Shown here one piece after another: positions 6,840 to 16,172 of a stretch of 47,719 nt of DNA. The stretch comes from Clostridia bacterium (lineage in GTDB: Bacteria > Bacillota > Clostridia > Christensenellales > Aristaeellaceae): contig CAAGFE010000069.1 in assembly GCA_900769075.1 (NCBI GenBank), forward strand, positions 1 through 47,719. Direction: 5' to 3'. A program made the position numbers and the translations under genes. How positions within the stretch are numbered: the first letter of the stretch is position 1; every line of letters begins with the position of its first letter. The notes beneath the pieces were generated by a model, which had not been told where the DNA came from, made no database searches, and worked only from the letters and a program-made list of their open reading frames with translations.

Positions 6840-9800
6840 TTACGCAGCCTTGGCCTTTTTCTTCTTCTTCAGCAGCCAGGAGAGCAGCACCAGCAGCTCC
6901 ACCGCACCCAGCACCACACCGGCGCCGACGTTGAAGATGGTCAGCAGCTTATCAATGGCGTTTTCGCTCGTCTGGCTTTCCATGGCGGCGGCTGCAGCCA
7001 CAGCATCGGCGTAGTAGCCGCTGTTGGCGGTGGTATACAGCACGTTCTTGCAGGCCTGACGCATGGCAAGCACCAGCGTGGGGGACTCCAGGTCGGTGAA
7101 CTGGTTGGAAGCGGCCATGCCCTGGCCCAGCATCAGGTCGTTGCCGGCACGCACGGCCGCATCGCTGATCTGGTAGCCATAGGAACCGTTGTAGTCGGAG
7201 ATGACAGAGCCGATGAAGCCCCATTCACCGCGGAGCACATCGGTCAGCAGCGGCTTGTTGCTGATGACGGGCACCGGGCCCAGGAAGTTGTAGGAGGTCA
7301 TGATGCCCATGACGAAGTTGTCAAAGTCAAAATTCTTGACAACGATTTCAAAGGGCTTGAGCACGTTCTCGCGGAAATTCTGCTCGGTCATGTAGGTGAG
7401 CAGGAAGGCGCAGCGGTTCGTTTCCTGATCGTTGGCAGCAAAGTGCTTCAGATAGGAGTAAACGCCGAACTTCGCCGCACCGTTGACCTCGGCGGAAGCC
7501 ATCAGGCCGGAGAGCACGCCGTCTTCGGAGTAGTATTCGAAGTTGCGGCCGGAGAAGGCGGTGCGGTGCAGGTTCATGGCAGGGCCGTACCAGCCGTAGC
7601 TGTTGGCATTGGCAAACTCCTGCGCGATCGCGTCGCCCACGCGCTCGGCCAGGCCCTTGTTCCAGGTCTGGGCCAGGAGCACCGCGGTGGAGAACTGCGT
7701 GCCCATGGTGCCGGTCAGGTAGTTGGAATAGCCGGAGGGGCCGTCAAACTCGCTGGTGGCCACCTTGCCCACGGATTCGATGGCAGCGGTGTTCCAGCCG
7801 GCGGTGTTGATCAGGGTCACCATGTCCTCAACGGAGAGCTGATCCAGCAGCTGCTCCCACAGGGGGTCGTCATAGTCCTTGCCTGCCAGATCCACCAGAG
7901 TCAGGCCGTTCTGGGCGCCCGTGGTGGGCATCACATCATCCGGGTTGTCGAAGTCGGTCGGGTCGTAGTTCCTGTTGCCGTACGCCCAGCTCTGCACAAC
8001 CTTGGATTCCTCCTTGGACAGCTCCAGGGCGGCGTGGGGCGCAGTGACCACCGCCAGGTTGGCGAAGTGATCCGCGCGGGACAGGTAGCTCTTGTCGGTG
8101 CCTTCCATATTGGCGAAGCGGTTCTCCACCGGCTTCTGGTCGCTGGGGCGGCCATCCGCATAGATCACGTCAGTGGACAGCGTGAAGCTCTTGGCGTCGA
8201 TGACCTCATGGGAGTTGCGGCGGATGGACACGGTGTATTCGCCGGCCTCCAGCACATAGCCGCCATTGGCGGTCTTGACGCAGGAAGAATCGTAGCTGGC
8301 CAGATTCTCCATGGGGATGGTCAGCGTGAGGGTCTGGGAAGCCTTGGGCTGCAGGATGTCGGTCTTGGCGAAGTCCAGCAGATTCACGGAGGCCTTCTCA
8401 ATGCCGCCATTGGTGTAGGGCGGCGTGAAGTACAGTTCCACCACATCCTTGCCGGCCACATCGCCGGTGTTGGTCACCTTCACGGACACGGTGATGCTGT
8501 CCGCATCCTGCTTGAAGGCGGTGATGGACTGTTCAAAGGTGGTGAAGCTCAGGCCGTAGCCGAAGGGATACTGGACGTACTCCTCGTAGGGAATGGCGCC
8601 TTCGTCGGCAGCCGTTTCATAGAACTTGTAGCCCATGTAGATGCCTTCGACGTAATCCGTGAAGGAAATCACGCCCTGGAAGCTGATGTCGTTGCGGCCG
8701 ATCTTCTTGATCAGGTCGTTCACGTTGGTATACAGGTGGTTGCCGGAGTTGCCGGAATGGTTGTAGGTGGGGGCCTTGGTCAGATCCTTGAGGTAGGTAT
8801 CCACCGTGCGGCCGGAGGGGTTCACGGCGCCCTTGAGGATGCTGCCCAGGGCTTCCATGCCCGAGTTGCCGGTACCGGGCACCAGCAGCACCGCACCGAT
8901 GCTCTCATACCGATCGACCCAGTCCAGCTCCATGGGGTTGTTGGCGTTGATGACCACGATGACCTTGTCGAAGGTGGTGCACACCAGGTCCACCAGATCC
9001 TCCTCGGTGCGGGAGAGCTCCAGGTAGTGCTCGCCCGGCTCGAAGTCGTCATAGCTGCCGTTGTTGTTGTACACACCGCCGGTGTAGCCGTAGTTGGTCG
9101 CGTACTTGGCATCGATGACGCCGGACTTGGCAACGTTGTAGGTGCCCTTGATGACGGCGTTCATGTCGGTGGGGAGATCCGCGTTTTCACCGCCGCTGCG
9201 GCCGATGACGATGATGGCCGTGTCAGAGAAGGCCACAGCGCTTTCCATCAGCGCGGGGGTGTACTTTTCCCGGGTGGGTTCAGGCAGCGTCCAGTCCTGC
9301 TGCTGCATGGTGATGGACGGACGGTTGGTCTTGTACTTCTTGGAATAGTTCAGGTACAGCTTCATCAGGTCGCCGTTGGAAGAGAAGCCGGCATTGCGCA
9401 GGGAAGCCATGGTGCTGATGGCCGGGCCGGCGTCACCCGCGGAGGCGGAGCCGGTGCCGCTGTAAACCGGGAAGCAGGACGCCCAGCCGAACACGTTCAG
9501 GTTGGTGGTGTCCTTCAGGGGCAGCAGGCCATTGTTCTTGACCAGCACAATGCCCTCCTCGCCCACATCGCCGATGACCTCACGGCTGTTGGCCACGATG
9601 TCCTCGGAGAACTCAGCCTTGGGCGCACTGGTCACGTTGGTCAGGATGGAATAGAGCGGGCCCTTGATCATGGAATTGGCGCTGATGACCACAACCAGCA
9701 GCCAGGCGACGACGGCCGTCCAGCGGATGACATAGCGGCTGCCCTTCTTGGCCAGCCAGTGCGCCAGAATCAGAATCAGAACAAGGATGCCCAGGGCAAT

Positions 9801-9914
9801 CGCGATGACATTGATTTGAGGCTCCACTGCATGGACGTAATTGGCCACGTCAGCGGCGCTGGCACCCATGGAAACAATCAAGGGCGTCAGGATACTGATA
9901 ATCAAATCTGCCAA
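6840..9914 (-). CDS. Membrane-tethered GH3 beta-glycosidase with reversed domain order
   Basis: 1024 aa if started at the TTG at 9914. AAGGAGG lies nine bases upstream of that TTG, whereas an in-frame ATG at 9944 lies upstream of the ribosome site. Order: one or two hydrophobic N-terminal segments (about 1-20 and 35-80), then the GH3 C-terminal domain (from about 115, GIVLVKNNGLLPL), a fibronectin-III-like domain (about 490-600), then the GH3 catalytic barrel (DGPSGY, KHFAANDQETNR, VISDYNG carrying the likely nucleophile Asp). A final transmembrane segment ends in KKKKKAKAA. Barrel-last GH3 enzymes are known from Ruminococcus albus and Butyrivibrio fibrisolvens; anchoring at both ends is less usual. 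It probably acts on oligosaccharides at the outer membrane face. Confidence 0.9.
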   Translation of the reverse strand: MADLIISILTPLIVSMGASAADVANYVHAVEPQINVIAIALGILVLILILAHWLAKKGSRYVIRWTAVVAWLLVVVISANSMIKGPLYSILTNVTSAPKAEFSEDIVANSREVIGDVGEEGIVLVKNNGLLPLKDTTNLNVFGWASCFPVYSGTGSASAGDAGPAISTMASLRNAGFSSNGDLMKLYLNYSKKYKTNRPSITMQQQDWTLPEPTREKYTPALMESAVAFSDTAIIVIGRSGGENADLPTDMNAVIKGTYNVAKSGVIDAKYATNYGYTGGVYNNNGSYDDFEPGEHYLELSRTEEDLVDLVCTTFDKVIVVINANNPMELDWVDRYESIGAVLLVPGTGNSGMEALGSILKGAVNPSGRTVDTYLKDLTKAPTYNHSGNSGNHLYTNVNDLIKKIGRNDISFQGVISFTDYVEGIYMGYKFYETAADEGAIPYEEYVQYPFGYGLSFTTFEQSITAFKQDADSITVSVKVTNTGDVAGKDVVELYFTPPYTNGGIEKASVNLLDFAKTDILQPKASQTLTLTIPMENLASYDSSCVKTANGGYVLEAGEYTVSIRRNSHEVIDAKSFTLSTDVIYADGRPSDQKPVENRFANMEGTDKSYLSRADHFANLAVVTAPHAALELSKEESKVVQSWAYGNRNYDPTDFDNPDDVMPTTGAQNGLTLVDLAGKDYDDPLWEQLLDQLSVEDMVTLINTAGWNTAAIESVGKVATSEFDGPSGYSNYLTGTMGTQFSTAVLLAQTWNKGLAERVGDAIAQEFANANSYGWYGPAMNLHRTAFSGRNFEYYSEDGVLSGLMASAEVNGAAKFGVYSYLKHFAANDQETNRCAFLLTYMTEQNFRENVLKPFEIVVKNFDFDNFVMGIMTSYNFLGPVPVISNKPLLTDVLRGEWGFIGSVISDYNGSYGYQISDAAVRAGNDLMLGQGMAASNQFTDLESPTLVLAMRQACKNVLYTTANSGYYADAVAAAAAMESQTSENAIDKLLTIFNVGAGVVLGAVELLVLLSWLLKKKKKAKAA

Positions 9915-9986
9915 GTGACATTTCCTCCTTATGGAACCCGGCATGAATGCGCATCATGCTGATTCCCGGTTGCGAATGTGAGTGAA

Positions 9987-10016
9987 GGGGAGCAGAGGAT
10001 TCCTCCCCTGCTCCCC
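9987..10016 (-). terminator. Hairpin between the two GH3 genes, weak terminator
   Basis: GGGGAGCAG (9987-9995) and CTGCTCCCC (10008-10016) form a 9 bp stem. The tract after it is only moderately T-rich on the minus strand (TTCACTCAC), so it may attenuate or process the transcript rather than end it. The next gene starts about 70 bases downstream with no clear promoter of its own. Confidence 0.5.
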
Positions 10017-10058
10017 TCGTTTAGGGATGAAACCAGTCAATGATTCAGTTGATGGGGA

Positions 10059-12503
10059 TCACTGGGCGTAGTGGAACTCCATGTTGACAACCTTGGTCAG
10101 AGGCGCAGCGGAGTAGGTCTCAACGCGCTCGTCCTTGATGACGCCGGACCAGTTCAGGCCGTAGGCGAAATCGTAGGTGTTGCCGTTGGCGTCCACATAG
10201 CACTCCAGGTCACGCGGCACGTCTTCCAGATCCTTCTCAACGGCCTGCATGGAGGCGGGCTGCTGGTTCACCAGCAGGGCGGAGGGCTCCACCTTACCGG
10301 CGATGATCTGCACCGCAGCGGCGTCGGAAACGCTGCCATAGCGGTAGAAGATGACGTCAGCCAGAGGCTCAACCTCATGCCAGCACATCGCGCCGGAGTT
10401 GTTGGCCTTCATGACCACCACGATCGGGACATTCAGCTCCAGAGCAGCCAGCTCCTGCAGCTTCTCAACCTGCGGGTAGTTGGTGTTCTGCGCCACGGTC
10501 TTGTTCCAGTAGGACAGGTTCTGCTTGCGGTAGGTGGTCTGCATCTCGTAGCCGTCGTTGAAGGTGGTCAGCACGACTTCGCCGCCCATGGAGGGGTTGC
10601 GGGCACCGGAAGCAGTGTAGGAACCATACTGCAGGCTGGGAGCGGTGTACATGCCATACTCTTCGTCAGCAGTCTCGTCGTAGTTGGAATCGACGGTGGA
10701 AGCGGTGTAGGGGCCGTTCATGGGCACCAGGATCATGTCGACCTTGGCCAGTTCCTCAGCGGAAGGAGCCACGATGTCGGACTTCTGGTACTGGGCAGCG
10801 CCGTCGGGGGTAACGCCGGTGGGGGTGCCGATGGTATCGGTGATCACGTTGAAGTACTTCTCCAGCTCGGCGATGCTCAGGCCGACGGTGGCAGAAGCCT
10901 TCTGGTAGCTGGAACCACGCCAGTTGGTCACCATGCCGCCAGCGGTGAAGGAAGCGGGCACATACACGGTCAGCTTTTCTTCAGAGGCGGTGCGATCCTG
11001 GATGGTGCCGTTGTTCTTCAGCATGACCATGGCCTTCAGCTGGGTTTCCACGCCGTAAGCCAGGGATTCCACGGTGCAGTTGGTCTCAATCACATGCTGG
11101 GTGGAGCAGTAGGGGTTCTCGAACAGGCCAAGGCGCATGCAGGCCACGATGTTCTTGTACGCGCAGGCACGCATGAGAGCCAGGGCTTCGTCGTCGCCGT
11201 GCTCGTCAACCAGGATCTCCCAGGCTTCCATCATGGCGTCCATGTCGCTGAAGCCGCCCATCTGGTTCATGCCCAGCTCGATGGCGCGGGCAACACGTTC
11301 GCCGCTGGTGTATTCCTTCCAGCCCCAGGAACCGTTGCCGCCAGCCAGGGGGCCCCAGTCAGAGATGATGTAGCCATCCCAGCCGGCTTCCTTGAGCAGG
11401 TCGTACTTGTAAGCGGAGAAGGCGCCGGCGTAGTAATCCTCGCCCTCGTAGTAGAGCTTGTTGACCAGGTCAACGTTGACGGAGTAGTTGGTCATGATGC
11501 CGCCAGCGGAGCCGGTCTTGCTGTGGGTCAGGTTGAAGGCGCCGTCCACGAAGGGGATCAGCTGCGCTTCAAAGTTGTGGCCGGGATACACAGCGAACTC
11601 GGAGGAATGGTCGTCACGGCCGCCCTCCTGAGCGCCGGCGCCAACCCAGTGCTTCATGATGGTCATGACGGAGTCAGCGCCCCAGCCCAGGTCGGTTTCG
11701 CCGTCCCAGGTGGACTGCATGCCGGAAACAAAGCCTTCAGCGATGTCGCGGGACAGGGCGGGATCTTCGCCGTAGGTGCCGCTGCCGCGCTGCATCAGGG
11801 GAGAGGTCGCCACGTCAACCTGCGGTCCAAGCATCATGGACACGCCGGCGGCACGGTACTGCGCAGAGTATGCCTTGCCGACTTCCAGCGCCAGAGCAGG
11901 ATCGAAGGTGGAAGCCAGGGACAGGGTCTGCACGATGCCGGACTGGCCGTTGGGGTCGATGGAAATCATCGCGGGCAGGCCGTAGGGCAGCTCTTCGCAC
12001 CACTCCTGGATCAGGTTGACCCACTTGGCGTGGTTGATGTTGCCGTCCTGGTTGGAGCCCATGTTGCGGGTCACGCCGCCGCGGCCGCCGGCCAGGATGA
12101 AGGCCACGCCCTTGGCATTGGTGTCCGCGCTGCGGAACATGTCACGATCGGTGGAGAAGGTGCCCCAGCCGCCGTGGGTCAGATAAGGAGCGATTTCCTC
12201 GCCGCTCATCATGTTCGCCAGCGCGGTGGCGCGTTCTTCAGCGGTCAGGCGCCAGTCTTCGTAGGTATCCAGGGCGCCATTGCCGTTCAGGTCCTTGAAG
12301 GCATAGCCGTCGACTTCCAGCAGAGCCTTGCCGGACAGCTTGGAGTAGCCCAGGGTGGCGCCGCCTTCGTTCTCAACAAGGATCCAGCCATCGCCGGTGT
12401 CGGTCTCGGTATACTTCTTGCCGTCAGCCAGCGCGCCGGACATCGTCATGACCATCACGAGCGCGAGCATGGTGCTGATCATCCGCTTGAGGTTGATCTT
12501 CAT
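10059..12503 (-). CDS. Secreted GH3 family glycosidase
   Basis: 814 aa from the ATG at 12503, preceded by AGGAGG. A signal peptide covers residues 1-26 (cleavage after GALA). A short EF-hand-like calcium loop DLNGNGALDTYEDW (71-84) precedes the barrel, as in many exported GH3 enzymes. The barrel shows KHWVGAG (284-290) and GYIISDWGPL with the likely nucleophile Asp382. The C-terminal GH3 domain follows from about 480. There is no lipobox, transmembrane tail or sorting motif, so it is probably released. Its promoter carries a candidate LytTR double site, and the membrane-tethered GH3 gene follows on the same strand. The substrate is undetermined; beta-glucosides or beta-xylosides are usual for this subgroup. 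Confidence 0.92.
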   Translation of the reverse strand: MKINLKRMISTMLALVMVMTMSGALADGKKYTETDTGDGWILVENEGGATLGYSKLSGKALLEVDGYAFKDLNGNGALDTYEDWRLTAEERATALANMMSGEEIAPYLTHGGWGTFSTDRDMFRSADTNAKGVAFILAGGRGGVTRNMGSNQDGNINHAKWVNLIQEWCEELPYGLPAMISIDPNGQSGIVQTLSLASTFDPALALEVGKAYSAQYRAAGVSMMLGPQVDVATSPLMQRGSGTYGEDPALSRDIAEGFVSGMQSTWDGETDLGWGADSVMTIMKHWVGAGAQEGGRDDHSSEFAVYPGHNFEAQLIPFVDGAFNLTHSKTGSAGGIMTNYSVNVDLVNKLYYEGEDYYAGAFSAYKYDLLKEAGWDGYIISDWGPLAGGNGSWGWKEYTSGERVARAIELGMNQMGGFSDMDAMMEAWEILVDEHGDDEALALMRACAYKNIVACMRLGLFENPYCSTQHVIETNCTVESLAYGVETQLKAMVMLKNNGTIQDRTASEEKLTVYVPASFTAGGMVTNWRGSSYQKASATVGLSIAELEKYFNVITDTIGTPTGVTPDGAAQYQKSDIVAPSAEELAKVDMILVPMNGPYTASTVDSNYDETADEEYGMYTAPSLQYGSYTASGARNPSMGGEVVLTTFNDGYEMQTTYRKQNLSYWNKTVAQNTNYPQVEKLQELAALELNVPIVVVMKANNSGAMCWHEVEPLADVIFYRYGSVSDAAAVQIIAGKVEPSALLVNQQPASMQAVEKDLEDVPRDLECYVDANGNTYDFAYGLNWSGVIKDERVETYSAAPLTKVVNMEFHYAQ

Positions 12504-12642
12504 CCGTAATACCTCCTCTTTCTCGGAAAAAGATTGTTGGATGGGAACCCATTTTCCCCGGAACAGTTTCGAGCTCTCCGTCCGTCGCCAGGGTGCACCG
12601 CCTTCAACAACGGATGGGAAACGTTCCGGGAAACTCGCTGTC

Positions 12643-12710
12643 ATTATACACAAATCGGAAAAAAATAGTTTTCATATCGACCAAACTGTCGTTTTGGGCG
12701 ACCAAATTGT
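12643..12710 (-). promoter_or_regulatory. Promoter with paired LytTR-type direct repeats
   Basis: On the minus strand ACAATTTGG (12702-12710) and ACAGTTTGG (12681-12689) start 21 bp apart, leaving a 12 bp spacer. The second matches the published LytTR half-site pattern at every position and the first at eight of nine. A perfect TATAAT lies at 12643-12648, with no good -35 at the right distance (AAACTA), as expected for an activator-dependent promoter. The repeats would fall at about -45 to -74. The remaining gap to 12829 shows nothing else I can name. Confidence 0.65.
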
Positions 12711-12829
12711 TGTTTTGTAACTTTATTGACCAGATAACACATGCTTTTTCCGGGCGTCCGGCGCGCATCAGCCATTGGCGCCATCTCCTGCCCGAGCGCG
12801 GCGGAGGTTCCGGGGGGCTGCGCCCTGCT

Positions 12830-14497
12830 TCATCGGATCAGTTCCACCTCGCCCCGCTGGGTGACGGGATGCTTCTCCGTCCATACCGCGGCGGCGACCG
12901 TTCCGTCCGACAGCACGGCAATCCGCGGGTGGCGCGCGTCCGGGTGCGCCTCCCGGTAGGCGCGGGCAGCAGCTTTCACCGCGCCCGGAGTCCCCTGCAG
13001 GAAGGGCGGCAGGAAGCCCGTGTTGTCCGTGGCCAGACGGTCCACGGTCATCGCGTCCCGCAGGGCGCTTTCGTCCACGCCCAGTTCGCGGAAAACATCG
13101 CAGACCAGCCGGGTCAGCTGATCCAAGCTCCATCGGCCCAGGCGGGCAGCCATTCGTTCGCCTAGCAGCAGGTACAGCGCAAAGGGACGGATGCCCGTGG
13201 CGAGCGCCAGCTTTTCCGCCAGCAGGAAGCGCCCGCTGTTGTGGATGCGCTCCACCGCCTCGGCGGCGTCGTGCAGGCGGCGCAGCTCCGCGTAGGTGAT
13301 CCACGGGGTGGACAGCACCTCGTAGGGCGGGTCGGGGGCAAACCGCGCGCCCCAGTCGGTCGTGCGCAGCTTGCTCCCATGGATGAATTTCAGGAAGCCC
13401 AGCTGGAGCTGGTGGGGATTGAGGGCGAAGGCCCGGTCAAAGCTCTGCCCGAAGGAAACGAAATCTTCCTCCGGCAAGCCTGCGATCAGATCAATATGCA
13501 GATGGATGTTGCCCGGGGCGAGAATCCGCCGGATTCGGTCGGTCAGGCGGGCCATGTCGGTGTGGCGGTCGCAGGCGTCCAGCGCTGCGCCGTGGAAGGA
13601 CTGCAAGCCCGCTTCCATCTGGAACAGTCCCGCCGGAGCGGTGGAAAGCAGCGCCAGGGCTTCGTCGTCAAAGAGGTCGGCGGCGACCTCCAGGTGATAG
13701 CACACATCGCCCAGCCTGCCCTGCTTTTTCGCCTGAATCAGCCCGCCCACGAGGGCCATCGTCCGGGCCTTGCGGCAGTTGAAGGTGCGGTCGATCAGCT
13801 TCACGGTGGTGTGGCCTTCGCCGCCGCTGCCCAGGCGGATGAGCAGCGCCAGGGCTTCCTCCGCGGGCATGAACTGCACCGTGCGCCCGTCGGGGGCTTC
13901 CTTGCTGCCGGACAGGCAGAACGCGCACCGGAACGGGCACCCCCGCGAGGTTTCCACATAGATCATCCGCCCGTTCAGCGCATCGTGCCAGGCGTCGTCG
14001 TAGAGGTCGCTGCGGGGCGCAGGGGCCGGCGCGGGCGGGGAAAGATGCAGCCCGTCCGCGGTGCGGAAGCAGGCCCCGGGCACGTTCGCCGCATCGCCGC
14101 CCGTCATGAGGGCCCTCAGCAGGGCCGGGAGGCTTTCCTCCCCCGCGCCCCGCAGCAGGTAGTCGATGGGCATCTCCCGGAAGGTTTCCTCCACAGAGAA
14201 GGTCGCTTCCGGCCCGCCGACGATCACGACGGTTTCCGGCCTGAGCGCCTTCACCCGGCGGATCAGCCGCGCGGCGCATTCCCGGTTCCAGATATACAGG
14301 GAGATCCCCAGCACATCCGGCCGGGTGGTCATCAGGCGGCAGAGCAGATCCTCCTGGGTGTCGTTGATGTTCAGGTCGCAGACGGTGACCTGAACCTCGG
14401 GCAGGGCTTCCTCCACCGCCTTTTTCAGACAGAAGGGCGCAAGGGGCATGTGAATGTACTGGCTGGCAAGGCCGGTCAGCGTCAGGCGCAGGGACAT
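12830..14497 (-). CDS. B12-binding radical SAM protein, DUF4080-type
   Basis: 555 aa; the ATG at 14497 has a GGAGG site upstream. The N-terminal 130 aa form a cobalamin-binding-like Rossmann domain (DVLGISLYIW, VIVGGPEATF). A radical SAM core follows with the cluster motif CPFRCAFC (Cys187, Cys191, Cys194). The C-terminal third resembles the DUF4080 domain that accompanies these proteins. Such enzymes use a 4Fe-4S cluster, SAM and cobalamin, typically for methylation or rearrangement, but the substrate of this subgroup is not established. It diverges from the five-gene operon at 14627, with overlapping promoter elements. Confidence 0.88.
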   Translation of the reverse strand: MSLRLTLTGLASQYIHMPLAPFCLKKAVEEALPEVQVTVCDLNINDTQEDLLCRLMTTRPDVLGISLYIWNRECAARLIRRVKALRPETVVIVGGPEATFSVEETFREMPIDYLLRGAGEESLPALLRALMTGGDAANVPGACFRTADGLHLSPPAPAPAPRSDLYDDAWHDALNGRMIYVETSRGCPFRCAFCLSGSKEAPDGRTVQFMPAEEALALLIRLGSGGEGHTTVKLIDRTFNCRKARTMALVGGLIQAKKQGRLGDVCYHLEVAADLFDDEALALLSTAPAGLFQMEAGLQSFHGAALDACDRHTDMARLTDRIRRILAPGNIHLHIDLIAGLPEEDFVSFGQSFDRAFALNPHQLQLGFLKFIHGSKLRTTDWGARFAPDPPYEVLSTPWITYAELRRLHDAAEAVERIHNSGRFLLAEKLALATGIRPFALYLLLGERMAARLGRWSLDQLTRLVCDVFRELGVDESALRDAMTVDRLATDNTGFLPPFLQGTPGAVKAAARAYREAHPDARHPRIAVLSDGTVAAAVWTEKHPVTQRGEVELIR

Positions 14498-14530
14498 GGC
14501 TTTTTCCTCCGGGTGAAAGATGGATGAAAC

Positions 14531-14607
14531 ATTCTACCATACCCCGATATGGAATTGCAATTCCTGCAATATGCGTGTATAATAAGATGAATCTATATTG
14601 CAATTCC
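14531..14607. promoter_or_regulatory. Divergent promoters sharing a palindromic -35 box
   Basis: GGAATTGCAATTCC (14551-14564) is a perfect 14 bp palindrome whose central TTGCAA (14555-14560) can serve as -35 on both strands. Plus strand: 17 bp to TATAAT (14578-14583). Minus strand: 18 bp to TAGAAT (14531-14536). ATTGCAATTCC recurs at 14597-14607 in the leader of the plus-strand operon. Palindrome plus repeat look like an operator for one repressor acting on both sides. Confidence 0.65.
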
Positions 14608-14626
14608 GCAAGGAAAGGGGCTTTTT

Positions 14627-15463
14627 GTGGTGAAATTGAAGCCTGTATTGAAGGAATCCCTTCGCCTGTACAAGAAAAATTTCCTTCCGCTGTGCCTGGC
14701 GCTGCTGGTGGAGGCGGTGCTGCGCGCCATCGCGCTCACGCCGCTGCTGTTCCTGACGGACAAGGCCCTCGCGCCCCTGGCCTGGCTGAGCATCCCGCTC
14801 TACCTGCTCATCGCCCTGCCCGCCCGGCAGAATTACGCCCTCGCCCTGCAGGACATGATGAACGGCGGGAGCGTGTTCTCCCTGCAGCTGCTTTCGGCGA
14901 AAAACTACTGGAAGAACCTCTGGCGCGGCCTGAAAGCCACGCTGTGCATCCTGCTTTGGAGCAGCGTGACCATCACGGGCGTTTCCCTGCTCTATGCGGC
15001 GATGAAAAGCCTGGTGGACGTTGTCACCCTGCTTCGCATTTTCAGCGCCATCGGCGGCAACGTGGAGGCTGGCATCAAGATTGTCGTGGTCGCTCTCGCC
15101 GTCAGCACCCTGCTGATTCTGCTGGGCTGCGCGGTGCATTCCGGCAGCCGCCATGCCGCCGCGCTGGGCAGCAGGAAGCTGCTGCGCGGCAATCGTCTCC
15201 GCCTGACCGGGCTGTGGTTTGTGGGCTTTGTGCTGACGGTGCCGTTTATCGCCGTGGTTATCGCCGCGCTGGGTGATTTCGCATTGCAGCTCATCTCTTC
15301 GCTGAAGCAGTTCAAGCCCCTGGTTGTGGCGCTGAACACCAGGCAGATCGCCATGCTCCTGGGCGGTGCGGTGCTGCTGCTCTGCCCGCTGCTGCCGCTG
15401 AAGAACCTGCTGCCCGCCGTGTATCTGCGCCTGGTAAAGGAGAAGCAGGATGCTGCGGCTTGA
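14627..15463 (+). CDS. Multi-pass membrane protein of unknown function
   Basis: 278 aa, starting at GTG 14627 (a second GTG follows at once), with AAGGAAAGGGG upstream. About six hydrophobic segments (roughly 19-37, 46-64, 98-120, 143-162, 195-215, 238-256) are linked by short basic loops. I do not recognise a family; the layout is like small Clostridia membrane proteins of the DUF975/YciC kind, which is only a resemblance. It is first in a five-gene operon and overlaps the next gene by 14 bases, suggesting coupling. Nothing in the sequence shows a substrate or catalytic motif. Confidence 0.7.
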   Translation: MVKLKPVLKESLRLYKKNFLPLCLALLVEAVLRAIALTPLLFLTDKALAPLAWLSIPLYLLIALPARQNYALALQDMMNGGSVFSLQLLSAKNYWKNLWRGLKATLCILLWSSVTITGVSLLYAAMKSLVDVVTLLRIFSAIGGNVEAGIKIVVVALAVSTLLILLGCAVHSGSRHAAALGSRKLLRGNRLRLTGLWFVGFVLTVPFIAVVIAALGDFALQLISSLKQFKPLVVALNTRQIAMLLGGAVLLLCPLLPLKNLLPAVYLRLVKEKQDAAA

Positions 15464-16172
15464 CCGCTGGCTGGTGACCCTCGGGGTGGGCAGCCGCTCG
15501 GAGGTGCAGAAGCTGGTGAAGAAGGGCGGCGTGCAGGTGAATCACACGCCCGTCCGCGACCCGGGGCAGCAGGTGGATGAAACCGCCGCCGTCCTCACCG
15601 TCAGCGGACAGCCCCTTGACGGACGTTTGACCCGCCATGTGATGCTCCACAAGCCCGCCGGGCTGCTCACCGCCGCCCGCGACAGGAAGCAGCCTACCGT
15701 GATGGATCTCCTGCCGGAGGTGTACAGCGCCATCGGCTGCATGCCCGTGGGCCGCCTGGACAAGGACACCACCGGCTTGCTCCTGCTGACCACGGACGGC
15801 GACTTGAACCACCGGCTGCTGTCCCCGGGACGCCATGTGGACAAGACCTACCTCGCCCAGGTGGACGGTCCCCTGGATGAAAGCCATGTCGCTGCCTTCG
15901 CCGCAGGGCTCCATTTGTCCGACTTTGACGCGCAGCCGGCGCTGCTGGAGATCGTCGGGCCGCAAACGGGCCGGGTGACCGTCCATGAGGGGAAATTCCA
16001 CCAGATCAAGCGGATGTTTTCCGCCGTGGGGCGCGAGGTGACGAAGCTCCACCGGGAAACCTTCGGCAGCTTGCGGCTTGACCCGGCGCTGCCCGAGGGT
16101 GAATGGCGGGAGCTGACCGATGCGGAGCTCGCCGCGCTGTATCAGGATGCACAAATGGAGGCCGCCCGATGA
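15450..16172 (+). CDS. rsuA: RsuA/RluB-family pseudouridine synthase
   Basis: 240 aa. An S4-like RNA-binding domain (1-55, LDRWLVTLGVGSRSEVQKLV) precedes the catalytic domain with GRLDKDTTGLLLLTTDG, catalytic Asp104, and a C-terminal KFHQIKRMFSAVGREV stretch. Family members convert a uridine of rRNA to pseudouridine; RsuA itself acts on 16S U516. The overall length and the KFHQIKRM motif favour the small-subunit enzyme over RluB or RluE. Its start lies inside the previous gene, and its stop overlaps the methyltransferase start (ATGA). Confidence 0.9.
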   Translation: MLRLDRWLVTLGVGSRSEVQKLVKKGGVQVNHTPVRDPGQQVDETAAVLTVSGQPLDGRLTRHVMLHKPAGLLTAARDRKQPTVMDLLPEVYSAIGCMPVGRLDKDTTGLLLLTTDGDLNHRLLSPGRHVDKTYLAQVDGPLDESHVAAFAAGLHLSDFDAQPALLEIVGPQTGRVTVHEGKFHQIKRMFSAVGREVTKLHRETFGSLRLDPALPEGEWRELTDAELAALYQDAQMEAAR

